Positions 20,136-29,645 of a stretch of DNA of 64,000 nt are shown here, piece by piece (position 1 is the stretch's first letter; the number at the start of each line of letters is the position of its first letter). The stretch comes from Symbiodinium natans (Eukaryota; Sar; Dinophyceae; Suessiales; Symbiodiniaceae), in assembly GCA_905221605.1 (NCBI GenBank), contig CAJNDS010000213.1, positions 460,212 through 524,211 on the forward strand. The letters are read 5' to 3'. Both the position numbers and the translations under genes were made by a program. Under the pieces are notes generated by a model. It was not told the origin of the DNA. It ran no database searches and saw only the letters and a program-made list of their open reading frames with translations.

Positions 20136-22236
20136 ACTCCCTCGTACGAACCGCCCACTGTTATGGTTTTGGGTTTAGGGTTTAGGATTTAAGGTTTTTA
20201 GTTTAGGGTTTAGGGCTTAGGGGTTGGGGTGTTTAGGGTGGCTCCGAAGCTTGGATTCTCATACCCGAAACCCTACAACCAAACACCCCAAGCCCTCCTT
20301 AGAAGGACTCTTAGCTTCCTAAAGGGTTTAGGGCTTAGGGTTTTAGGGGATCTCCTCATGAAGGGTTGCTTGGGAGTTGCTCTAAAAATTCTTAAGGGCT
20401 GTTCGATAAATTGCTAATTCCAGGGCATAAAGCAACCCTGACACCCTGAAGGACGGAAAGCCCAAAGCCCCCTCACTCGCACCAGCACATTTTCCTTCGC
20501 ACGAGACTCAAAACTAGGGTTTGGAATTTCGATTTAAGACTCAGGGTTCTGGGATGCCCAGCAAGGTTCGCGGCTGAGGGATTGGCCTCACAAACCACCA
20601 CAACCCTGAAGCCCAAAGCTCGAAACCCCGAAGCCGCTCAACCCCCAGACCTCTTCACCCCTGACCCCTCTACGCTGAAACCCAACCCTAAACCCTCAAA
20701 ACCCTAAAACGCCTCCAACACTGTAGTTCCTTGACCTCTGAAGCCCCAAACCACGCCCTTGAAACCACTAAACCCTGACTCAACCCTAACTCAACCCTGA
20801 AAAACGAACCTAAACCCGCAAACCAAACCGAAACTAAACCCGACCAAAACGCTACCTAAACCCACCCTTAAACACCCCGAACAAAACCCTAGAAACCTTG
20901 AAAAACCCTAAGAACCCTTGAAAACCCCTTAAAGAGCACCCAAAAAACCCTAACAACCCCTGAAAAGTGCCCGAAAGCCCCCCCGCCCCCCCGAGATCCC
21001 CAAGCCGGGCGCCCGAACCCAGCCGCGGGCCCCAAGCGGGCGAGGCTCCGCACGGCATCGCGGCGGACCGTGAAGGCCTGCCAGGGCGGAGGGTTCAGGG
21101 GTTTAGGGTTTTAGGGTTTAGGGATGTTTAGGGTTTAGGGTTTAGGGTTTAGGGTTTAGGGGTTTAGGGTTTAGGGTTTAGGGTTTAGGGTTTCGAGTTT
21201 AGGGTTTAGGGTTTCGGGTTTCGGGTTTATTCACCTAGTAGATCTAGGTAAACGGACTGGGGAACCTGGTGCCTTATATTGTGCTGTAGAGCCCTTTAGC
21301 GGATCATATGCAGCACCTAATTCCCTGATGTCCCATTGCGAACTCGAACGTTTAGGCCCCGGTCGATCTTCAACTCTGCCTAGAGCCCCCTTCCGCAAAA
21401 CCTTGAACCCTAAACCCGAAACCCCCAAACCCTAAACCCTAAACCCTATACCCTATACCCTACAAGCCCTAAGCCCCGGTGCAGGTCGGACGGGAAGATT
21501 TTGTTTTCAGGGATCGAGCGCTTTAAGTTTTGTCTGGACTTTCTGGACCTGGGAACTTCTTTTATGGGATCGGGCCTTTGGAGGGTTTAAGGACGGAGGT
21601 TCGACTTCAGATTTGGCCTCTGCCGTTGCCAATGCAGGTTCTGGGCGTCGGAATTCTATCGGTTTGGGAGGTTTGGCGTTGGAAGGGGCTCCCTAGGTTT
21701 ACGGTTTAGGGTTTAGGGTTTCGGGTTTAGGCTTTGGGGTTTAGGGTTTAGGGTTTAGGGTTTAGGGGTTTAAGGTTTAGGTTTTAGGGTTTAGGGTTTA
21801 GGGTTTAGGGTTGAGGGTTGAGGGTTTAGGGTTTGGGGTTCAGGGTTCAGGTTTTAGGGTTCAGGGTTTAGGGTTTAGGGTTTAGGGTTTACAGTCAGGG
21901 CTTAAGGTCTCAATCCCTTGGTTGCAAGGCTTGAGCAAAAAAAAAAACAGGGGACTCTACATTCAGGAAGGCAGGTCCACCCTAAACCCGAAACCCTAAA
22001 CCCACAACCCCAAACCCTAAACCCTAAACCCTAAACCCTAAACCCTAAACCCTAAGCCCCAACATCGCCTCGTCAGAGAGTAGCCGTGCCGCCGCAGCAG
22101 CTTCCTGGGCCTTCTCCTGGCACACAAGAGACAGACTCTAACTGGGGAGGGTTTAGGGTTTAGGGTTTAGGGTGTAGGGTTTAGGGTTTAGGGTTTCGGG
22201 TTTAGGGTTTAAGGTCTAGGGTTTTAGGGTTTCGGG

Positions 22237-22346
22237 TTACTTTAGAAGTAGGTGGGCTTATACGTAGGGTAGCCATCACCTTTCTTAGGGTGCTTATATG
22301 ACCCCAGTTACTAAGCGCCCCCCATGAAACTTCAAGCTGCTGGTGG
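22237..22346 (+). repeat. Dispersed repeat family C, copy 3
   Basis: CGTAGGGTAGCCATCACC near its start and CCCATGAAACTTCAAG at its end match the ends of the copy at 3772-3903. Confidence 0.4.
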
Positions 22347-22585
22347 CTTGAGAAGCCGGGAGCAACCCTGAACCCTCCCAAAAAACGGATCAACGAACCA
22401 CAGCAAGCATCCCGAAACCCCCTAAAACCCGCTTCAACCCCCTAAATCCCCCGAAACCCCTAACCGCGAAACCCCCCTGACCCCCCTAACCCCTAAACCC
22501 CCGACATTTCTCGAATCTAAGGGGACAGGGCCTTCTCCGGATCCGGCACAGGATCCTGAGACGCTTCTCTCCCGCAAGTTAAAAG

Positions 22586-23400
22586 TTGCAGGCTTCAGAG
22601 TGTCAGATGAAAACTTCAGGGTCCGGGATTCAGCGCGCTCTGCTTCGAGGGAGGGGGTTGGGCGTGGGGGGGGGGGAGCTTTTGTTCGGGACTGCAGCTG
22701 GGGGAAGTTGCCTCGAAACTCTGAAGCATTGGCCTCCCAATAGACATCACAAGACCCTTCGTGCCGTGCGTTGGCCAATATCAACAACACGTTCGGACTC
22801 GGGTTTTATGCTACCCAGCGCCAAATCAGGGATATCTCCTGTTTTGTGCGGGGGTTGCGGGGTTGCTCAGGGTCATGTTTGCAAGGAAATGGGCGTGTTG
22901 AAGGTGTATTGCAGCCTGGATTCAGCTGTCTCCAGGTCCTCGTAATCGAAGTCGAACATCTACAACCACATCAGCATGGCGGGTGCATGCTGGCAAAGCT
23001 CAAGCAGCTGGCGGCAAAGGCTTTCTCACAAGCACTTACGCCCTGCACATATATTCACCGCACAACTGCACATTCTACTGGTGCACCTTCTTTCTGCTGC
23101 AATCGGCTTCATCTTCGCAAGTCGAAGAAACATTCCGCCAGCCAGCTCAGACCATGAGCAAGTCATCAAGCTTGTAGAAGCTTGTAGAGTGCATATATGT
23201 TTTATGTTTCCATTCGATGCGTACCAAGAACATCTGAAGCGAACAGTGACTGATCAGTCTGCGCAGGGAAACGCGAATTGAATTGCAACGTCAAGGTCTT
23301 CCGTCAAGCGCAACATTCTCTTTGGGGTAACCGTTCCCTGGTTTCATCCCACCCTAAAGCAGTACAAGCCGTAAGCCCGTATACCGTCACACCGACCCTC
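22586..23400. other. Unique non-repetitive stretch, likely 3' flank of the DUF4485-like gene
   Basis: No telomere-like tract or simple repeat. Several short open frames overlap on the plus strand (22586-23281) but they compete with each other, have mixed composition and show no recognisable domain. In minus orientation this is immediately downstream of the 23402-24529 gene, so a 3' UTR or flank is the simplest reading. Confidence 0.4.
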
Positions 23401-23401
23401 T

Positions 23402-24529
23402 TTACGAATCGAGCTTTGGGGGCGCGAAAAGCGACCCTGCATAGCTTTGAAATGCATCCAGGTACCTCAAGAAAGCCTCCGTGTCACCTTCAGGTGGTGG
23501 AGGCCCCGGACAGCAAACCGGGCCAGCACGCGGCCGAGCCTCAGGTCGAACTGGTGCTTGCGCCGCATGTGCCGCGTGCGCAGTGTGCCCCGCGTGCGCC
23601 GCGGGCGCCGCGTGCGCAGTGTGCACTGAGCCAGGAGCCGCGCACGCTGCGGCGGGTGCAACGATGGGCACGTCGGCAGGCACGTCGGGCACGTCGGCGG
23701 GCAGGTGCGTAGGAGCGGCAGCCGAAGCGGCAGCCGCAGCGGCAGCCGCTGCCGCAGCAGGTGCAGATGGTGCAGGAGCCGCAGCCTCTGAGCACGGTGC
23801 CGTGAAGACCGTGGAGGCCGCACGCGCCCGAGGCCGAACCACGGGCGAGGCGGAGCGCTGTCGGCCTTGGCCTTGTCCTTGGCCTTGTCGGTGGGCCTCC
23901 AGCAGCTTCTGGCGGAGCTGCTTGTTCTGCAGCTCGAGGTGAGCGACGCGGGCGGCCAAGGCCGCATAAGCCGGGGGTGCTGCCACAGATACCTGGAGGG
24001 CCCTCGATGCGTGCGCTTCCCTCCCCACAGCTGCCACGGCGGCCGTCGCCAAGCTTTGGGCCTGGATGGGCTGGGCTCTGTGATCTCTGTGATCTCTGTG
24101 ATCTCTGTGATCTCTGTGCGCTGAGCTTGCCCTGGGTGCCTTGGCCCTGAGGCGCTCGGTCCGGGCCTTGCGCATGGAGCACGCCACGTGCCTTGGCAGA
24201 CATGGAAGTGGTCCTTCTGGTGGATGCTTGTCCAGGGGCTCGGTCCAGGTGTTTTCCACAATACACTTCAGCAAGAGATCCGCATGCAGATTCCGATCTT
24301 TCTGGAACAAGGGCTGCCTCACGCTCGCCATCAACTGCAGCCTCTGCGCCCACTGCTCACCACGAATGCGCACGGAGCGCGGAGCACTGGCTAAGGCAAC
24401 TTCCACTTCCTGCATCGTGGTCGCAAACTCCAGGTCCAGGGCATTGACGGCCTCGGTCGCGCTTGCCACGGTCGCCGCAGTCGCGGTTGCTGCGGTCGCC
24501 TCGCTCGCTGCCGTCGCGAGGGACTCCAT
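23402..24529 (-). CDS. DUF4485-domain protein (CEP112-N-terminus-like)
   Basis: 375 codons, ATG at 24529-24527. After an Ala/Thr-rich leader, residues 31-115 follow the DUF4485 pattern found at the N-terminus of centrosomal/ciliary coiled-coil proteins such as CEP112: LDLEF at the start, a helical stretch with EQWAQRL, then KDRNLHADLLLKCI and a PP-G-L-LP-type ending. Residues 138-151 are a (His-Arg-Asp) run encoded by a 9-bp tandem repeat (24078-24118). Residues 187-215 form a short coiled coil (LAARVAHLELQNKQLRQKLLEAH). Residues 220-340 are Ala/Pro/His low-complexity. The C-terminus (EAFLRYLDAFQSYAGSLF) looks ordered. It stands alone between telomere-like clusters. The competing long frames over 23467-24353 are shadows. 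A cytoskeletal/ciliary role is inferred from the family only. Confidence 0.7.
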   Translation of the reverse strand: MESLATAASEATAATATAATVASATEAVNALDLEFATTMQEVEVALASAPRSVRIRGEQWAQRLQLMASVRQPLFQKDRNLHADLLLKCIVENTWTEPLDKHPPEGPLPCLPRHVACSMRKARTERLRAKAPRASSAHRDHRDHRDHRDHRAQPIQAQSLATAAVAAVGREAHASRALQVSVAAPPAYAALAARVAHLELQNKQLRQKLLEAHRQGQGQGQGRQRSASPVVRPRARAASTVFTAPCSEAAAPAPSAPAAAAAAAAAAASAAAPTHLPADVPDVPADVPIVAPAAACAAPGSVHTAHAAPAAHAGHTAHAAHAAQAPVRPEARPRAGPVCCPGPPPPEGDTEAFLRYLDAFQSYAGSLFAPPKLDS

Positions 24530-24699
24530 CCACGTGGACCATGACGGGGAGGATTCTTTGAGCTCTTGGGACTATCCCGTCATCTTGAGGTTTTGAGCTA
24601 CCGGGGTCTTGAGCTACCGGAATGCTACGGAGCACTCTGTTCTTGTGCTAGGGGTATGTCGTGAAAGCTCTAGTTAGGCGGCCATTTCATCGAAGGTCC

Positions 24700-26835
24700 T
24701 GAACCCTTAACCCGAAACCTCAAACCCTAAACACCCTACGCGCGAAGGCACTGCTCTCTTGTGTCCTTGGCATCTTTGGCACCTTGACCTTGAGCCTCGG
24801 CCACAAAAGCAGCGCTTCATGAACTCGCAGGTTTATGGGGTTTGGGGTTTGGGGTTTCAGGTTTAGGGCTTAGGGTTTAGGATTTAGGGCTTAGGGTTTA
24901 GGGTTTAGGGTTTAGGGTTTAAGGTTTAGGGTTTGGGGTTTAGGGTGATCTCGTCGGCCCGTCACCTGTCTCCACGTGCATGCTGTGGTGTCAGAGCCAC
25001 ACGCAAGCGGCTGCGGCAAGCCCTTTTCCGTGAGAGGCTTGCACGTCTACGGGTCCTAACGTGTATTAAAATTTATTGACAGTATTGATGAAACTTGCTG
25101 GAATGTCTTCGCCGCTTCTTTGAGCAAGCTGACCGTTCTTCAAAAGCAGCCTGCTTGCATTCCACCCGAACCGGTAAACACACCTGGGCTGCCTAGGCTC
25201 TAGACGCGAGCAGAAGGGAAACATGCAGCTGACTCTTCTACAAGGGACAAGTCGCTGTGAACCCTAAACCCTATAGACCCTGAGACCAAATCAACGAGAC
25301 CTAAAGCCCCAAACCCCAAACCCTAATTAAACCCTAAACCCCCAACCCAAAACCCTACACTAAACCACCCGGTCCGAGAAGAGCTGTGGAAGCTGGCTCA
25401 GTCATCGTGGTAGTTGATGATGGGAATCAACACTCCCCAGACAAGCAAGTACCTTTGCGCGAGCATCTTGCAAGGGGGTGAATAGGGTTCAGGCTTCTGC
25501 CGGTTTCGGGCTTTAGGGCTGAGGATGTCAGAATTCAGGAGGTTTCGAATTCTAGCAACCCGACTGGCTTTGGCATGTAATTCTGGCGCACGCATTAGAG
25601 TGTTGGGTTTAGGGTTTAGGGTTCGGGGTTTAGGGCTGAGGGTCGGGGCTTTGGGGTTGAGGGTTCAGGTACAGGAGTGGAGTGGAGTGGAGCGGAGCGG
25701 AGCAGAGTGGAGTGGACTGGAGGCCAAGGCACAACACACAACAGGCAACAACCACGACGTCACGGAACCCCTCCCATGCCCCCCCCCCCCCAAAGTCCTG
25801 CCGGACGCCTAGGCATGTCCCCCTACTCGAACCTTCCTGAGCCATCAGGAGGACCCAATAAGGCAAACGCATGGCAGAAGAAGAGGGGCGAAAGACGAAA
25901 CCCCTGGGCTTCAGATGCAGTGTTACCACGACACCGTGGGTTGTTGCAAGGCTCCGTCACAAAGAAGTTGACCGAGAAACCGAGGGGACCCCTCCGCGAT
26001 TGTTCAAAGCTCCGCCACGAAAAAGTTGACCGCGAAACCGTGGAACCGAGAACCAGCCCCACTTGAAGGTTCATTCAGGTACTTCTAAGTGGGGGCATAG
26101 GTAGGGCAACGATGGTTTTCGCCTAATATTTAGGGCACCGAGAACCCCGAAGTAGCCTTTAATTAAGCACAGCAGAAGCCACCAGATGTTGGACAGCAGC
26201 GCAGCGTAGACCACCTGTCCAACAAGACAACAAGGGTTTGGTGTCTGGTGGGCTTGGGGTTGTATAGGGTTTAGGGTTTAGGGTTTAGGGTTTAGGGTTT
26301 AGGGTTTAGGGTTTAGGGTTGAGGGCCAAAAAAAGGCCCATATGGGTTCGCAAGCCACCCAGGAAGCCCAGATTCCCTTTCTTGGAACCTGTTGAAAATG
26401 GCTTAGGGTTTAGGGTTTAGGGTTTAGGGCTTAGGGTTTAGGGTTTAGGGTTTAGGGCTCAGGGTTTGCAAATGGATTCGCAGGGTTTCGGTGAGCTCCC
26501 ACAATGTGCCGACTCGGGTGAAAGGGGCCATGGATTTAGGGTTTAGGGCTTAAGGTTTAGGGTTTAGGGTTTAGGGTTTAGGGTTTAGGGCTTAAGGTTT
26601 AGGGCTTAAGGTTTAGGATTTAAGGTTTAAGGCTTCTGGTAAGCTTGGGGCTCTTGACCTAGTGCTTGACGCGGATCTTTACGGAGCGCCCCTCAGAGAA
26701 AGCTGGATTGACCCTAAACCCTAAACCCTAAACCCTAAACCCTAAACCCTAAACCCTAAACCCTAAACCCTAAACCCTAAACCCTAAACCCTAAACCCTA
26801 AACCCTAAACCCTAAACCCTAAACCCTAAACCCCA
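24700..26835. repeat. Telomere-like tracts, cluster 5
   Basis: TTTAGGG at 24835-24950, 25605-25670, 26268-26330, 26400-26470 and 26535-26630; CCCTAAA at 25255-25370; and a clean 18-unit CCCTAAA array at 26709-26835. A GGAGT pentamer run lies at 25674-25722. At 25940-26045 a roughly 54-bp segment (CTCCGTCACAAAGAAGTTGA and its relative) is repeated twice. 24955-25250 and 25680-26260 hold no convincing gene. Confidence 0.85.
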
Positions 26836-26839
26836 CACG

Positions 26840-27444
26840 GGGCCTGGAAGGATTTCGATCCAATCTCCACCCCGAAGATGGTTGGTTTCACATCGTGCTG
26901 CCTGGGGACTGAACTGAACTCGAATAAGCACCTCCTGTTCAGATTTCATGCGATCTGTCTAGGACCTGCTGCTGCACTTTCGCGCACCGAGAACTTTCAA
27001 CACAAGAACACAAAGGTAGCCCTGTGGAGGAAGATCCCCGAATCCCTTGGTATCACGACCCCAGGGCCCATCTAAGGGTGCCCCTTCGAAGTCGGCGACG
27101 ACTCAGCGTAACCTTTTTCGGCAGAGGACTTTGCCTGCATGTTCTTTACAACTTCTATTCCAACAAAACAACACGCAAGGTGATTTAAGAACAACAGTAA
27201 GAATACAAATAGTCATAATGATAATGAGAATGATACGAATAAGAAGAACATGAATCATGATAAGAATGTATAAGAATCAAGATATACAATATGTACTAAT
27301 ATTTCCATTTCTCCAAAGCCCCAAAAAACACAACACAGTCGTCCCCCAGGGCGAGTGCTCTAAAATCAGGATCACGCGATCGATCATCAGCAACGCCTGA
27401 GCACAAGATATCAGTCCAGGGCCTATACAGTACTGTGTATATAT

Positions 27445-27476
<32 letters not shown>

Positions 27477-27535
27477 ACTAGCTACCCCCCCCCCCCAGCG
27501 ACCTACCCTTTTTAGGCCTTTTTAGGCCTTTTTTA
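26840..27535. other. Non-coding island ending in AT and poly-C runs
   Basis: Unique sequence without a convincing ORF, then AAT/GAT-rich simple sequence (27195-27300), (AT)n at 27434-27478, a C run at about 27485-27498 and three copies of TTTTTAGGCC to 27533. Confidence 0.6.
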
Positions 27536-27689
27536 ACAAAAATAACAAAGAAGGCCCAAAAGTCGCGTAGTTAATCACCGGGTAATGAAGGACAGTTACT
27601 GGGACACCCACCTCACAGACCCCGATAAGCCAGCATTGGAAGAATCTACATTTTGAATCTGAAGCGGACAATGCTGTTTTTAGATGTTT

Positions 27690-28480
27690 AGATCAGTGTT
27701 TTTCTATGCAAATTGTGCCTTTCAAGGGCAATTAATGTTTTGTTGAGCAACTAATTTATTTATACAATTGTGTTTGTACGAGGCAAAGTATTAATCAAAT
27801 AGTGAAACATTTTTCTTGGTTCTATGCGAATTTAGCTACTAGAGTAATTATTCAGCAAAGAGCCCAATTTGACTCAAGTGAATACTATTTAAAGGAGCAT
27901 ACTCAACCAAGATACGAAATAAACACCATTCTCAACCAAAAAATGGCAAAGTGTGCGTTTAAAGTGCAAATACTGTATTTATACAATTGTGTCTGTACTA
28001 GGCAAAGTATGCTCTCCGAAAAGTCCACTGAAATACCTTATGTTTACAATATTCATGAATCGTTTTTTTTTTTTGAAATAATCATTTTATGCGAATTTAG
28101 CTACTAGAGTAATTATTAAGCAAATAGCCCAATTTGACTCAAGTGAATACCATTTAAAGGACCATACTCAACCAAAATACGAAAGAAGCACCATATTCAA
28201 CCAAATATGGCAAAGTGTGTTTAAAGGGCAAATAGTGCTTTGTTGAGCAACTAATGCATTGAAACAGTTGTGTTTTACCAGGCAAAGTATTATTGAAGTA
28301 CTATCTGCAAAGTCAAATGAAACACCTTATGTTTACATATTCATGAAACATTTTTTGAAGTATTCATTCTATGCGAATTTAACTACTAGAGGAATTCTTA
28401 AGCAAATAGCCCAATTTGACTCAAGTGAATCTATTTAAAGGACCATACTCAACCAAATACGAAATAAACACTTGCGGAAA
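27690..28480 (+). repeat. AT-rich tandem repeat, about 265-285 bp period
   Basis: The block GCGAATTTAGCTACTAGAG, CCCAATTTGACTCAAGTGAA, TTTAAAGGA, CATACTCAACCAA recurs at 27826, 28091 and 28374 (the third with small deletions). Between blocks, GTTTTGTTGAGCAACTAAT and TATGTTTACA recur too. No coding potential beyond short AT-rich frames. Confidence 0.82.
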
Positions 28481-28483
28481 TGG

Positions 28484-29165
28484 AAACGGTTCTACCTACA
28501 TAACAATGAGACAAAGATTGCTGAAGTATTCACTAAAGACCACTTATATACTATGTCTGAAAAGCACAATTGCATGAGCAAGCTTAAAAATGCACAATAA
28601 TGGAAATAGCGGTTCTACTTACATAACGATGAAACAAAGATGTCTGAAGTATTCAATAAAGACCACATATATACTATGCTTGAAAAACGCAACTTGCACA
28701 ATCAGGCTTAAAAAATGCACAAGAATCCTAGAAAAGTACTTAGTGAAGGCCATACACAAGCAAATTCACAAATACATAAAAACATCCAAAAGCGCAAGCT
28801 TTTCAGGAGAATCTCTGGTAAAGTTTGGATTATAGGGTTTTGGGGTATTCCTGGACGAGTAGGAGTCACTTTTTAAGCAAACAATTCTAAGCAATAAATG
28901 CTTTTTCTCAAGACAAGTATTGCAAATGCTGCTTCTAGATAATTAATCGCATTTACCAGGCAAATATTATCCATGCGAATTGAGCTACCAGAGCACCAAG
29001 TAATGGCTGAATAAGGTCTACTACACTTGAGTACAACCAAAGATGCACTAAACACTAGCGGCTCTACTTACATAATAACGAAACAAATAGTTCTGAAGCA
29101 CTAGAAAGACCACTTGTATACTATTTCTGAAAAGCACAATTAGCATAAGCACACTTAAAAATGCG
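28484..29165 (+). repeat. Second AT-rich repeat, about 123 bp unit
   Basis: CGGTTCTACCTACATAACAA, then CTGAAGTATTCA, AAAGACCAC, TATACTATG and GAAAAGCACAA, recurs starting near 28484 and 28607, and again near 29058 after about 300 bp of related AT-rich unique sequence. Confidence 0.75.
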
Positions 29166-29194
29166 TAGTTGTTGCCTCGTGACCGTGAAGGCGA

Positions 29195-29471
29195 ACCAAA
29201 AAGCCAAAAAAAACCAAAACCAAAAAAACCAAAAAACCAAAAAAAAAAAACCAAAAAAACCAAAAAAACCAAAAATACCAAAAAAAAAACCATTTTCCGG
29301 GACTCTTGGAGAAGCCTCATAGGGATTTCCTGAGAGTCCCGGAAAATTGGTTTTTTTTGGTGTTTTTGGTTTTTTGGTTTTGGTTTTTGGTTTTTTTTGG
29401 TTTTGGTTTTTTGGTTTTTTTGGTTTTTTTTTTTTGGTTTTTTTGGTTTTTTGGTTTTTTGGTTTTTCTAC
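29195..29471. repeat. Large fold-back: (CCAAAA)n / (GGTTTT)n palindrome
   Basis: Left arm: degenerate CCAAAAAA repeats (29195-29291). Then ATTTTCCGGGACTCT (29292-29306), a 26-nt loop and AGAGTCCCGGAAAAT (29333-29347). Right arm: GGTTTTTT repeats to 29471. The stem is over 100 nt if arms are aligned. Frames through it encode only Phe/Leu/Val/Trp or Lys/Pro-type runs. Confidence 0.9.
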
Positions 29472-29585
29472 TGTCCCGTGTATGCGATTTTAGTTGTATT
29501 TTAGTCTACGCCCTAGGAAATACGCTATATTGCACACGCGAGTTGCTTGCAGTGCAGCTGGGTTATTGAGACAAGGCGAAAAAGG

Positions 29586-29645
29586 TATGTCACTGGGGGG
29601 GGGGGGGGTGTACCATATATATATATATATGTCGCCCCCCCCCCC
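29586..29645. repeat. Poly-G / (AT)n / poly-C symmetric tract
   Basis: A G run (29596-29609), GTACC, (AT)n (29616-29630), then a C run ending at 29647. The G and C runs are complementary, so this is a small palindrome next to CCAATGGACCAACC (29646-29659). Confidence 0.85.

Larger units (their letters stand above)
15880..22580. repeat. Telomere-like tracts, cluster 4 (densest part of the window)
   Basis: More than twenty tracts, mainly TTTAGGG: for example 16290-16388, 16495-16650, 17003-17165, 17890-17985, 19108-19175, 19660-19760, 19873-19955, 21090-21230, 21690-21900 and 22148-22235. CCCTAAA occurs at 18400-18465, 18928-18965, 21405-21475 and 21980-22060. At 18112-18176 a TTGAGGG variant is repeated about nine times. 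Islands of 100-400 bp carry small (AT)n (18598-18620) and (TG)n (18670-18692) runs and dispersed repeats; 20430-21080 is CCCTAA-like but highly degenerate. I see no gene. Confidence 0.88.

Noticed and set aside
22586-23281. Overlapping plus-strand frames of 101-128 codons
   Set aside because: They compete in three phases, have no domain and lie just 3' of the minus-strand DUF4485-like gene.
23467-24353. 264- and 270-codon minus frames and a 153-codon plus frame over the DUF4485-like gene
   Set aside because: Shadows of a GC-rich gene; only the 375-codon frame has a domain-like segment.
26709-26835. A true chromosome end
   Set aside because: The array is internal, with unique sequence on both sides; none of the telomere-like arrays is terminal in this window.
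29195-29471. (GGTTTT)n as a ciliate-type telomere
   Set aside because: The run is degenerate, has mirrored arms and is internal; a fold-back explains it better.
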